In this document: piece after piece, positions 16,452-23,679 of the stretch
Layout: each line of letters begins with the position of its first letter
How positions within the stretch are numbered: the stretch's first letter is position 1
Assembly: GCA_934307065.1 (NCBI GenBank)
Contig: CAKRCD010000026.1
Span: forward strand, 1 to 23,679
Length of the DNA stretch: 23,679 nt
Reading direction: 5' to 3'
Source of the DNA: an uncultured Bariatricus sp.
Lineage (GTDB): Bacteria > Bacillota > Clostridia > Lachnospirales > Lachnospiraceae
Notes under the pieces: model-generated
What the model was told of the DNA's origin: nothing
Databases searched by the model: none
What the model saw: only the letters and a program-made list of their open reading frames with translations
Program-made: the position numbers and the translations under genes

Positions 16452-18707
16452 ATGAAAGGAAACAAAAAGAGATTTCTGGCATTGGGACTTGCAGTTTTGA
16501 TGGCGGGAAGTCCGGTGGCACACCTTCATGCAGAAGAAGGAGAAGCGGTTGAGATCATTTCTCAGGAGGCAGCATCCGAACCGACTCAGGAGAAACCAGC
16601 TTCTGAAAGTGGAAGCCAGGAGAACACAGTTTCAGACAATACGGTTTCTGAAAAGACAGAAGCAGATGAAACGGTAGAGAAAGTAGAGACAGAAGAACAA
16701 GAAGAGACAAAGGAAAAAGAAGAAACTTCAGAAGACGCAGAGAAAAACAATCAGGAAGCATCTGCGGAAGCAGCCGGTACAGACGCTGCCGGTACAGAAG
16801 CTACCACCCAGTCCATGGTAATCGGTAATAAGACCTATGAGGACGGGGATTATACACTGGATATAGTAAGTGGATTTTCTATGTTCAAAATAGAAAGTTC
16901 CAAAGCAGTACTCAAAGAGGACACATTGACAGTCACTCTTACAACAAGTTCTGCAAGTTACGACAAGATTTATCTGGGAAGGAAAGACGATGAAGTCAAA
17001 GAACCAGTATATCAGGGAGTAAAGCGGGAAGGAACAGATGGCTATATCTTTACCTTTGACTTAAAAGCAGAAGATATGGGAAAGGAAATGAACTTTGTCC
17101 CGGGAAAGCCGGATGGAAGCTGGTATACAAAGAAACAGTATACACTGACGATTCCAAGCGTGATTGAAAAAGATGAAACAGTAACACCAGAAGAACCGGA
17201 AACTCCGGATAAAGACATTGAAAATGGAGATTATAATGTTACTGTAGATTCCAGTTCAAGTATGTTTAAAGTTGTAAACTGTGTTTTAACCAAAAATAAT
17301 GGTCAGATGAGTGCAGTCATTACCCTAAGTGGAACAGGCTATGATTATTTATACATGGGAACTGCGGAAGATGCAGCCAAGGCCGATAGGAGCAGTCTGA
17401 TTCCATTTGTGGAAAATGAAAAAGGGGAATATACATATACGATTCCAGTATCTGCTTTTGATACACCGATTAAAGTGGCAGCACATTCTATTAAGAACGA
17501 TAAATGGTATGACCGTGAGCTGACTTTTAAGTCTGATGGAATGGAAAAGATAGACAAAGAAACACCGGAACCAGACCCGGCAGAACCAGTGATTCCTGTT
17601 AATCCGGATAAGGAAAAGCCATCTACACCGGAAAACGAGTCAGGCCATGTAACCGACTTAAATGGCGGAACAGTCCGTGTAGACAGCAGTACTACATTGA
17701 AAGACGGGGTATACACACCAGACCAGTTCTCATGGTCTGGCGGAACCGGAAGAGTATCCATCAGTTGCGACAAAATTACCATTAAAAATGGGCAGGCTTA
17801 TGCAACCATCGTATTCAGCAGTGGTTCTTACTCTTATATTAAAGCCAACGGAAACATTTACTATGGAACCAACACCGGCTCTACTTCTACATTTGTGATT
17901 CCGGTGCAGTTAAATAAGAACAATACTATCATCGGAATGACAACAGCCATGTCAACCGCTCATGAGATTACATATAACATTTTCATTTATCTCGCAGCGG
18001 CAGGCTCAGGTGAGCAGGGCGAGGCACTGAATAATCAGAAGCTTGACCAGAAAGCACCGGTGATCATGGGACTTACTTACGAAGAAGAAATTGAAATGGA
18101 ATATACCAAGTATGTAAAGCTTTACCGTTATGAAAATGATATTATGCTGTTGGAAATTGATATGAAGAAAGATACTGAACGTGAAGTTTTAGAGGAAGAG
18201 ACGGATAACCTTTACGAAGGAAATGTAGTGAAATATCTGATTGTTCCAGAAGATGTAGAGATTCCTGCAGGACTGGATAAAAATGTAATCATTATCCAGA
18301 GACCATTGGAAAAGGCATATATTGCAGATGAAGACATTTTAAAACTGCTGAAAGAGGATTTTGAAATTGACGAAGAGCTTTTGATGGAAGGGGATGTAGA
18401 AGACCCGGATTACAAAGAAATTGTAAAGAATAAATGCAATCTGGCTGTACTTCCATCGTCTGTGCTTGAGGTTGAAAAAGACAGCAAGGATAAGAAAGAG
18501 GAAAAGGAACAGCTTCTGGATTTAAGTGAACGTTTTGCAACACTTCAGATTCCGGTATTCGTAGACCGTATGGCAGATGAAGAACAGGAAGAAGCAAAAC
18601 TGGAATGGCTGAAGGTTTACGGTGTACTCTTTGACTGTGAAGAAAAAGCAAATGAAGTATACACAGAGAAATTAGCAGAACTCCAGAAAACGGAAAAGAA
18701 GAATTAA
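16452..18707 (+). CDS. Secreted three-repeat NEAT-like protein fused to a truncated SBP-like domain, riboswitch controlled
   Basis: 751 residues. A signal peptide (MKGNKKR, hydrophobic LALGLAVLMAG, probable cut after AHLHA near residue 27) has no lipobox Cys. Residues 28-118 are a disordered Glu/Thr/Ser-rich linker. Three beta-rich repeats of about 100 residues follow: A 128-235, B 256-361, C 415-513. They share a DGxYT-type start, SMFKI/SMFKV in A and B, and a YDxxYxG strand; spacing is like NEAT domains, but a clean YxxxY heme motif is absent. Pro/Glu linkers separate them. Residues 535-745 resemble the first half of the lipoprotein encoded next (APVIMGLTYEEEIEMEY against APEIAGLTYERTLELEY; IPVFVDR against IPVFIDR). 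No LPXTG, C-terminal membrane segment or obvious wall-binding repeat is seen. A corrinoid capture or handover role is inferred from the riboswitch and neighbours; the family is not one I can name. Confidence 0.85.
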   Translation: MKGNKKRFLALGLAVLMAGSPVAHLHAEEGEAVEIISQEAASEPTQEKPASESGSQENTVSDNTVSEKTEADETVEKVETEEQEETKEKEETSEDAEKNNQEASAEAAGTDAAGTEATTQSMVIGNKTYEDGDYTLDIVSGFSMFKIESSKAVLKEDTLTVTLTTSSASYDKIYLGRKDDEVKEPVYQGVKREGTDGYIFTFDLKAEDMGKEMNFVPGKPDGSWYTKKQYTLTIPSVIEKDETVTPEEPETPDKDIENGDYNVTVDSSSSMFKVVNCVLTKNNGQMSAVITLSGTGYDYLYMGTAEDAAKADRSSLIPFVENEKGEYTYTIPVSAFDTPIKVAAHSIKNDKWYDRELTFKSDGMEKIDKETPEPDPAEPVIPVNPDKEKPSTPENESGHVTDLNGGTVRVDSSTTLKDGVYTPDQFSWSGGTGRVSISCDKITIKNGQAYATIVFSSGSYSYIKANGNIYYGTNTGSTSTFVIPVQLNKNNTIIGMTTAMSTAHEITYNIFIYLAAAGSGEQGEALNNQKLDQKAPVIMGLTYEEEIEMEYTKYVKLYRYENDIMLLEIDMKKDTEREVLEEETDNLYEGNVVKYLIVPEDVEIPAGLDKNVIIIQRPLEKAYIADEDILKLLKEDFEIDEELLMEGDVEDPDYKEIVKNKCNLAVLPSSVLEVEKDSKDKKEEKEQLLDLSERFATLQIPVFVDRMADEEQEEAKLEWLKVYGVLFDCEEKANEVYTEKLAELQKTEKKN

Positions 18708-18731
18708 AATCAAAATAAGGGAAACAGCGTG

Positions 18732-19958
18732 ATGAGAAAAAATGTGATGAAAAAATTTGTTCGAAATGTATCACTGATTGCTCTATCCGCCTTACTGACC
18801 GCATCATCTGTCCTGACAGGATGCGGTCAGACCGCTTCTGGCTCAAAAACGGAAAACAGTCAGGAAAAAACGGCAGACAATCAGACAACGGATAAAAAAA
18901 CCAAGGCAGCACCTGAGATTGCAGGACTGACATATGAGAGAACCCTGGAGTTGGAATACGCAACAGGATTTGATGTATTTTATTATGAAGAAGGATATGT
19001 GCTGATCGATGTCCACGACAGTGCACAATATCTGGCAGTTCCGGAAGGGAAGGAAGCACCGGAAGGACTGGATGAAAATATCGTAGTTATACCAAAGTCA
19101 CCGAGTAATATTTACCTTGCGGCCACATCGGCTATGGCATTGTTTGATTCCCTTGATTGTCTGGATTCCATCAAGATGAGCGGAACACAGGCATCGGGCT
19201 GGTATATTGAAAATGCGGCAAAAGCAATGGAAGAGGGAAAGATTGTCTTTGCCGGAAAATACAGTGAGCCGGATTATGAAATGCTGGTAGATAAAGGCTG
19301 CGACCTTGCTATTGAATCCACCATGATAGCTCATACACCGAAAGTAAAAGAGATGATAGAAATGCTTGGAATTCCGGTATTTATAGACCGTTCAAGTTAT
19401 GAAAATCATCCCCTTGGCAGAACGGAATGGATTAAATTATATGCTGCACTTATGGGAAAAGACGAGGAAGCAGAAACCTTTTTTGCGTCACAGACCAGTG
19501 TGATTGAAGAATTAAAGGATTTCAAGAATACAGAAAAAACAGTGGCATTTTTCTATGTCAGTACGGACGGAACTATTGTGGTGCGTAAAACTAAGGATTA
19601 TATCCCGAAAATGATTGAAATTGCAGGAGGAAAGTATGCTTTCGATAATCTGGAAAATACAGAAAATGAGAGCGCAGCCGTTTCTCTTACGATGGAGGAG
19701 TTCTATGCCACAGCCGTAAATGCAGATTATCTGATTTACAATTCCAGTATCGACAGCGAAATCAAGTCCGTAGACGAGTTGATTGGAAAGAATGAGTTGT
19801 TTGCAGATTTTAAGGCGGTCAAAGAAGGAAACGTGTGGTGTACCGGAAAATATTTGTATCAGGCCACAGATATCGTGGGTAATCTGATACAGGATATCCA
19901 TCTGATGCTGACAGATGGAGATGAAAAGGATATGACATTTTTGTATAAAGTAGAGTAA
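18732..19958 (+). CDS. Corrinoid ABC transporter substrate-binding lipoprotein (BtuF role)
   Basis: About 408 residues. The N-terminus MRKNVMKKFVRNVSLIALS with lipobox VLTGC (the Cys is residue 31 from ATG 18732) marks a lipoprotein, followed by a polar linker to about residue 58. The rest is a FepB/BtuF-type two-lobed binding protein: N-lobe with YLAVPEGKEAPEGLDENIVVIP and ATSAMALFDSLDCLDSI, ISxP-like SEPDYEMLVDKGCDLAI, LGIPVFIDRSSYENHPLGRTEW (long helix start), and a C-lobe with FFYVSTDGTIVVRK and IPKMIEIAGGKYAF. A GTG at 18729 is in frame directly before the ATG; AAGGGA suits the ATG. The substrate is inferred to be cobalamin or cobinamide from the riboswitch and adenosyltransferase; iron-siderophore or heme uptake uses the same family. 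Confidence 0.88.
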   Translation: MRKNVMKKFVRNVSLIALSALLTASSVLTGCGQTASGSKTENSQEKTADNQTTDKKTKAAPEIAGLTYERTLELEYATGFDVFYYEEGYVLIDVHDSAQYLAVPEGKEAPEGLDENIVVIPKSPSNIYLAATSAMALFDSLDCLDSIKMSGTQASGWYIENAAKAMEEGKIVFAGKYSEPDYEMLVDKGCDLAIESTMIAHTPKVKEMIEMLGIPVFIDRSSYENHPLGRTEWIKLYAALMGKDEEAETFFASQTSVIEELKDFKNTEKTVAFFYVSTDGTIVVRKTKDYIPKMIEIAGGKYAFDNLENTENESAAVSLTMEEFYATAVNADYLIYNSSIDSEIKSVDELIGKNELFADFKAVKEGNVWCTGKYLYQATDIVGNLIQDIHLMLTDGDEKDMTFLYKVE

Positions 19959-19998
19959 GAAAGAATTGTGGACAGCATTCACAGGACAGGGAGTCATT

Positions 19999-21021
19999 AT
20001 GAACATAAGACGAAAACGACAACTGCGGTATGGCCTTGTATTTGGAAGCCTGATTCTGGCATTTGCGGTGATTGTGGTTTTGAATATTAATACCGGAAAT
20101 GTACAAATCTCCATTCCAGATATTCTGAGGATTTTATTTCTGCGGGAAGGTGGAGAAGTAGAGTACAATATCATATGGAAAATACGCCTGCCCCGTCTTT
20201 TAATGGCGGCAGTGCTTGGCGGTGCCTTGTCTTTGTCAGGATTTTTATTACAGACATTTTTTTCGAATCCGATAGCAGGACCATTTATTCTGGGAATTTC
20301 ATCAGGTGCTAAAATGGTAGTGGCACTTACTATGATTTTCTTCATGAACCATTTTCGGCAGATAAGCTCCAGTGCACTGATCATTGCGGCATTTATAGGC
20401 TCATTGATATCCATTGGATTTATTCTGCTGATGTCGAAAAAGGTGCATCATATGGCAACGCTACTGGTAGCTGGAACTATGATTGGATATATCTGCTCGG
20501 CAATTACGGATTTTGTTGTGACTTTTGCGGAGGATTCGGATATTGTGAATCTACATGGCTGGTCTCAGGGAAGCTTCTCTGGCATGAGTTGGGGAAATGT
20601 GCGTGTAGCTTTTCTGATAGTGGGGATTACTTTTGTATGTACGTTCTTAATGGCAAAACCAATTGGTGCTTTTCAGATGGGAGAAGGCTACGCACAGAGC
20701 ATGGGAATCAATATGCGGGTATTTCGTGTGATTCTGATTCTTTTATCCAGTGTATTTTCAGCCTGCGTGACAGCTTTTGCAGGACCGATTTCTTTTGTGG
20801 GAATTGCAGTACCGTTTCTGATGAAGAAACTGCTTGGCAGTGCCAATCCGCTGGTGGTGATTCCGGGGACGTTCCTTGGAGGTGGAGTTTTCTGTATGAT
20901 GTGTGATTTGATTGCAAGGATGGCATTTGCACCGACGGAACTGAATATTAGTACGGTAACATCCATGTTTGGTGCACCGATAGTTATTTTTATGATGTTA
21001 AACAGAAAGAAAGGAAAGTAG
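19999..21021 (+). CDS. btuC: FecCD-family permease, corrinoid transporter (BtuC role)
   Basis: 340 residues with about ten hydrophobic segments, usual for this family. GGALSLSGFLLQTFFSNPIAG (from about residue 75), then FILGISSGAKMV, matches the conserved BtuC/FecD block. LHGWSQGSFSGMSWGNV and AGPISFVGIAVPFLMKKLLG near the C-terminal half are also typical, the latter being the region that contacts the ATPase. GGGAG at 19989-19993 supports ATG 19999; the frame is open to 19966, but the additional residues are not family-like. It lies 40 bp after the lipoprotein gene and 2 bp before the ATPase. The symbol is by role; the substrate is inferred from the riboswitch. Confidence 0.88.
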   Translation: MNIRRKRQLRYGLVFGSLILAFAVIVVLNINTGNVQISIPDILRILFLREGGEVEYNIIWKIRLPRLLMAAVLGGALSLSGFLLQTFFSNPIAGPFILGISSGAKMVVALTMIFFMNHFRQISSSALIIAAFIGSLISIGFILLMSKKVHHMATLLVAGTMIGYICSAITDFVVTFAEDSDIVNLHGWSQGSFSGMSWGNVRVAFLIVGITFVCTFLMAKPIGAFQMGEGYAQSMGINMRVFRVILILLSSVFSACVTAFAGPISFVGIAVPFLMKKLLGSANPLVVIPGTFLGGGVFCMMCDLIARMAFAPTELNISTVTSMFGAPIVIFMMLNRKKGK

Positions 21022-21023
21022 AA

Positions 21024-22115
21024 ATGGAGAAACAATATGTTCAGCTTACGAATCTTTCAGTGGGATATCATAGAAAGGTGCTTATCCATGATATCTGCAT
21101 TGATATCGGAAAAGGGGAAATTGTCACACTGATTGGACCAAACGGTTCAGGTAAATCTACGATTTTAAAGACGATTACCAGACAGCTTGAAAAAATCGAC
21201 GGCAGAATTGTATTTGCAGAAAAAGATTTGCATCATCTTTCCTTTAAAGAACTGGCTACCAAAATGGCGGTTGTACTTACGGAGCGGGTAAATCCAGAAC
21301 TGATGACCTGCTATGACGTAGTGGCAACCGGACGTTATCCATATACCGGACGAATGGGGATTCTTGGAAAGAAAGATGAGGAAAAGGTCTATGAAGCTTT
21401 GCGTGCAGTGCATGGAGAAGAACTGGCAGAGCGTTCCTTTGATGCCATCAGTGATGGGCAGAAGCAGCGCATTTTACTGGCAAGAGCAATCTGTCAGGAG
21501 CCGGAACTGATTGTACTGGATGAACCGACCTCTTATCTGGATATTAAGTACAAATTAGAATTGCTCTCTATTTTGCGAAAGATGGCGAAAGAGAAAAATA
21601 TTACTGTGGTGATGTCTCTCCACGAAATCGATTTGGCGCAGAAGATTTCGGATAAGATCATCTGCGTGAAAGGAGAGACCATCTCATGGTACGGAGAACC
21701 GGAGCAGGTTTTCAAGGATGACATCATACGGGACCTGTACGGACTGGACAATGGATATTTTGACACTGTTTTTGGAAGTGTAGAACTTCCGGGAGCGGTA
21801 GGAAAACCGGAAGTATTTGTGCTTTCATCCTGCGGAAATGGCATTCCGGTGTATCGAAGACTCCAGAAAGAACAGATACCCTTTGCTACAGGAATCCTGT
21901 ATACCAACGATTTGGATTATCAGGTGGCAAAATATCTGGCTGCGGAAGTAGTGACAGAACAACCATTTTGCAGTATCAGTGATCAGAGTTTAGAAAGGGC
22001 ATTGCGACTGATGAGCCAATGTAATAAAATCATCAATGCAGGGGTCTGTATTGGGGAATGTAATGTCAAAATGCAGATTTTACTGGATGAAGCAAAAAAG
22101 CGAAAATCATTATAA
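21024..22115 (+). CDS. btuD: ABC transporter ATPase (BtuD role) with C-terminal extension
   Basis: 363 residues, about 100 more than a typical BtuD/FecE subunit. Walker A GPNGSGKST (38-46), signature ISDGQKQR (142-149, with D replacing the second-position G of SGGQ), Walker B LIVLDEPTSYLD (162-173) and the H-loop SLHEID (198-203) are present. Where many FecE-type ATPases have LPQ, this one reads VVLTERVNPELM (83-94), so the usual Q-loop Gln is not evident. Residues about 250-363 form an added domain (EVFVLSSCGNG, PFATGILYTNDLDY, NAGVCIGECNVKM) with Cys at 270, 316, 333, 342 and 346. I do not recognise it with certainty. It would power uptake through the permease. GGAAAG precedes the ATG. Confidence 0.9.
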   Translation: MEKQYVQLTNLSVGYHRKVLIHDICIDIGKGEIVTLIGPNGSGKSTILKTITRQLEKIDGRIVFAEKDLHHLSFKELATKMAVVLTERVNPELMTCYDVVATGRYPYTGRMGILGKKDEEKVYEALRAVHGEELAERSFDAISDGQKQRILLARAICQEPELIVLDEPTSYLDIKYKLELLSILRKMAKEKNITVVMSLHEIDLAQKISDKIICVKGETISWYGEPEQVFKDDIIRDLYGLDNGYFDTVFGSVELPGAVGKPEVFVLSSCGNGIPVYRRLQKEQIPFATGILYTNDLDYQVAKYLAAEVVTEQPFCSISDQSLERALRLMSQCNKIINAGVCIGECNVKMQILLDEAKKRKSL

Positions 22116-22141
22116 AAAATAAGAACAGGAAAGTATAGCAG

Positions 22142-22669
22142 ATGGAAAAGGGACTGATAGAAGTATATTGTGGAGACGGAAAAGGAAAGACAACAGCGGC
22201 CACAGGGCTTGCAGTGCGTGCCGCAGGATGTGGAATGAGAGTGTTGTTTGTACGTTTTCTGAAAAATGAACATTCGGGAGAACTGGTGATTTTAGATAAA
22301 ATTCCGGAAATTGATGTGATTCATTTAAACCGTGAGTTTGGGTTTGTGTTCCGCATGACAGAAGAGGAAAAGCAGGAAGCAAAAGAAGTGTATTCGAATC
22401 TTTGGCAGGAAGCAGTAAGAAGGGCAGTAGAAGAAGAGTACGATATGCTTGTGGCAGATGAATTTATGGCAGCATACCGCTATGAATTTATTGACCATGT
22501 ACATGCACTGGACTTTTTGAAAAATAAACCGGGAAAACTGGAAGTTGTACTGACAGGCAGAGATCCGGCACCGGAAATCCAGGAACTGGCAGAGTACATT
22601 TCTGAAGTGAAAAAAATAAAGCATCCTTTTGAACAGGGAGTTCCGGCGAGACGAGGGATTGAGTTTTAA
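22142..22669 (+). CDS. cobO: Cob(I)yrinic acid a,c-diamide adenosyltransferase (CobA/BtuR/CobO type)
   Basis: 175 residues, the usual size. It transfers the 5'-deoxyadenosyl group from ATP to cob(I)alamin or cobinamide and related precursors. The P-loop GDGKGKTTAATGLAVRA (11-27) is diagnostic; VLFVRFLKN, MLVADEFMAAYRY, VVLTGRDPAPEI and the C-terminal KKIKHPFEQGVPARRGIEF match the family. Being last in the transport operon, it would adenosylate imported corrinoids and may also serve the biosynthetic pathway next door, where no other adenosyltransferase is visible. It is 26 bp after the ATPase gene. Confidence 0.95.
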   Translation: MEKGLIEVYCGDGKGKTTAATGLAVRAAGCGMRVLFVRFLKNEHSGELVILDKIPEIDVIHLNREFGFVFRMTEEEKQEAKEVYSNLWQEAVRRAVEEEYDMLVADEFMAAYRYEFIDHVHALDFLKNKPGKLEVVLTGRDPAPEIQELAEYISEVKKIKHPFEQGVPARRGIEF

Positions 22670-22675
22670 AAGAAT

Positions 22676-22704
22676 TTGAAGAACTATTATAATTATGATA
22701 TAAG
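22676..22704 (+). promoter_or_regulatory. Possible promoter for the acetyltransferase gene
   Basis: TTGAAG at 22676-22681 and TATAAG at 22699-22704 are 17 bp apart, with TG one base before the -10 (extended -10). An alternative is TTTAAA 22665-22670 with TATAAT 22688-22693, also 17 bp. Both lie in the 96-bp gap after cobO. Predicted by eye only. Confidence 0.5.
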
Positions 22705-22765
22705 CATCGAAGGTGCAAATAATGATGAAACAAATATATGTAAATCTTACAGGAGAAAACAGACA

Positions 22766-23263
22766 ATGATTCGACACGCAGAAGAAAAAGATATGCCTGT
22801 GATTCTGAATATTTATCAGATTGCAAGAGCGTTTATGGCAGCACATGGAAATACAGTACAGTGGCAGAATAACCACCCATCTAAAGAAGTGCTTATGCAG
22901 GATGTGGAAAAGGGACAGTTATATGTCTATGAAAATCAAGATCGGGTGCATGGCGTGTTTGCATTTATTCCGGGGGAGGACCCAACGTATAAGGTAATTG
23001 ATGGTGCGTGGATGGACGATTCACCATATGCTGCGATTCACAGAGTTGCCAGTGATGGAACAGAGAAAGGGGTATTTGCAAAGGTTGTGGATTATTGTAA
23101 AAAAGAAATTCCCCATCTGAGAATCGACACTCATGAACGGAACCTTCCTATGCAGGGAGCCATTCAGAAATGTGGATTCCACAGATGCGGAATCATTCAT
23201 ATCGCAGATGGGAGTCCGCGAATTGCTTATGAATTTATAGAAAAAGAGGAATCAGCATTATGA
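22766..23263 (+). CDS. GNAT family N-acetyltransferase
   Basis: 165 residues from ATG 22766, which has AGGAG at 22751-22755. The frame is open upstream to 22676, but those 30 residues are polar, lack family features and lie under the likely promoter. [21 protein letters not shown] is the usual GNAT start, [21 protein letters not shown] the acetyl-CoA binding region (residues about 91-111), and [18 protein letters not shown] (121-138) the distal helix. The substrate is unknown and no link to cobalamin is evident. It ends inside the converging ABC gene (37-bp overlap). Confidence 0.88.
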   Translation: MIRHAEEKDMPVILNIYQIARAFMAAHGNTVQWQNNHPSKEVLMQDVEKGQLYVYENQDRVHGVFAFIPGEDPTYKVIDGAWMDDSPYAAIHRVASDGTEKGVFAKVVDYCKKEIPHLRIDTHERNLPMQGAIQKCGFHRCGIIHIADGSPRIAYEFIEKEESAL

Positions 23264-23679
23264 TAGTGGCCCAGAAACTGTCTGGTGCGTTCTTCCTTTG
23301 GATGTTCAAATACTTCCTCTGGTGTACCTTCTTCCAGAATGCGGCCTTCATTCATGAAGATGACATGGTCAGAAACCTCTTTGGCAAATGTCATCTCATG
23401 GGTTACGATGATCATGGTCGTATTTCCGTCTGCCAGTTCTTTCATGACACGCAAAACCTCTCCGGTGAGTTCCGGGTCAAGAGCAGAGGTAGGCTCGTCA
23501 AAGCATAAAATATCCGGATTCAGTGCCAGTGCACGGGCAATTGCAACCCGCTGACATTGTCCACCGGAAAGCTGGTGTGGATAATTGTTCATCCGGTTAG
23601 CAAGGCCCATCTTTGTCAGAAGGTTGACAGCCTGTTCTTTGATTTCCGATAACAATTCTTTCTTCCGGCTTTTGTAGTC
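23227..23679 (-). CDS. Polar amino acid ABC transporter ATPase (GlnQ-like), C-terminal part
   Basis: 150 C-terminal residues; the gene starts beyond the right edge, and codons are open to base 23679. Signature [18 protein letters not shown], Walker [16 protein letters not shown], the H-loop [16 protein letters not shown] and the end [20 protein letters not shown] fit the GlnQ/HisP group of ATPases for amino acid uptake. The tail after FLG is about 12 residues longer than usual and lies over the end of the acetyltransferase gene. It is on the opposite strand and unrelated to the cobalamin operons. Confidence 0.93.
   Translation of the reverse strand, partial: DYKSRKKELLSEIKEQAVNLLTKMGLANRMNNYPHQLSGGQCQRVAIARALALNPDILCFDEPTSALDPELTGEVLRVMKELADGNTTMIIVTHEMTFAKEVSDHVIFMNEGRILEEGTPEEVFEHPKEERTRQFLGHYHNADSSFSINS

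Noticed and set aside
16452..18707. Sortase-anchored surface protein
   Set aside because: No LPXTG, hydrophobic segment or positive tail at the C-terminus; it ends in a charged, soluble sequence.
19512..20414. Open frame of 300 codons on the minus strand across the lipoprotein/permease junction
   Set aside because: It lies antisense to two genes with clear family motifs, has a Cys/His/Ile/Ser-rich shadow-like composition, and shows no recognisable domain.
21774..22115. CbiZ (adenosylcobinamide amidohydrolase) domain fused to the ATPase
   Set aside because: At about 110 residues the extension is too short for a CbiZ domain of roughly 200, and I do not see CbiZ motifs; left as unknown.

Overview
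The window is an almost complete anaerobic (cobalt-early) cobalamin biosynthesis operon followed by a corrinoid uptake operon. Moderate GC, strong AGGAG-type ribosome binding sites, the Cbi-type enzyme set, and a lipoprotein/FecCD/ATPase transporter all point to a gut-type Firmicute, most likely class Clostridia, family Lachnospiraceae. That taxon is an inference from protein style and gene order, not from a search.

Layout. Bases 1-1268 hold the end of a PflX-like radical SAM protein and a YkgJ-type cysteine-cluster protein. From 1277 to 16032, 15 genes run on the + strand with tiny gaps or overlaps: cbiP, cobT, cobU, cobS, a short second CobU-like gene, a cobC-like phosphatase, cbiB, cobD, cbiC, cbiD, cbiF, cbiG, cbiH, a three-domain cbiJ-cbiE-cbiT fusion, and cbiA. 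The only sizeable break is 5146-5283, after cobS, which holds a 14-bp tandem repeat. The set covers C17, C11, C1, C5 and C15 methylation, ring contraction and opening, C18-C19 reduction, methyl migration, all amidations, aminopropanol attachment, and nucleotide loop assembly. The early steps (SUMT, cobaltochelatase CbiK/CbiX, CbiL) are not in the window.

Bases 16011-16344 are a regulatory region: a strong extended -10 promoter lying on the last codons of cbiA, a cobalamin riboswitch with a clear B12 box, and an intrinsic terminator with readable antiterminator and anti-antiterminator pairings. It controls a second operon: a 751-residue secreted protein (three NEAT-like beta repeats fused to a truncated relative of the transporter binding protein), a binding lipoprotein (BtuF role), a FecCD permease (BtuC role), an ATPase with an unusual C-terminal extension (BtuD role), and a corrinoid adenosyltransferase (CobA/BtuR). 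The logic is capture, import and adenosylation of corrinoids under B12 feedback, next to the genes that make and finish them.

From 22676 the cluster ends: a GNAT acetyltransferase with its own likely promoter, overlapping tail to tail with a minus-strand polar amino acid ABC ATPase that runs off the right edge. The most novel item is the 751-residue riboswitch-controlled protein with its half-SBP tail. Next come the complementary pair of degenerate CobU proteins and the Cys-bearing extension of the ATPase.
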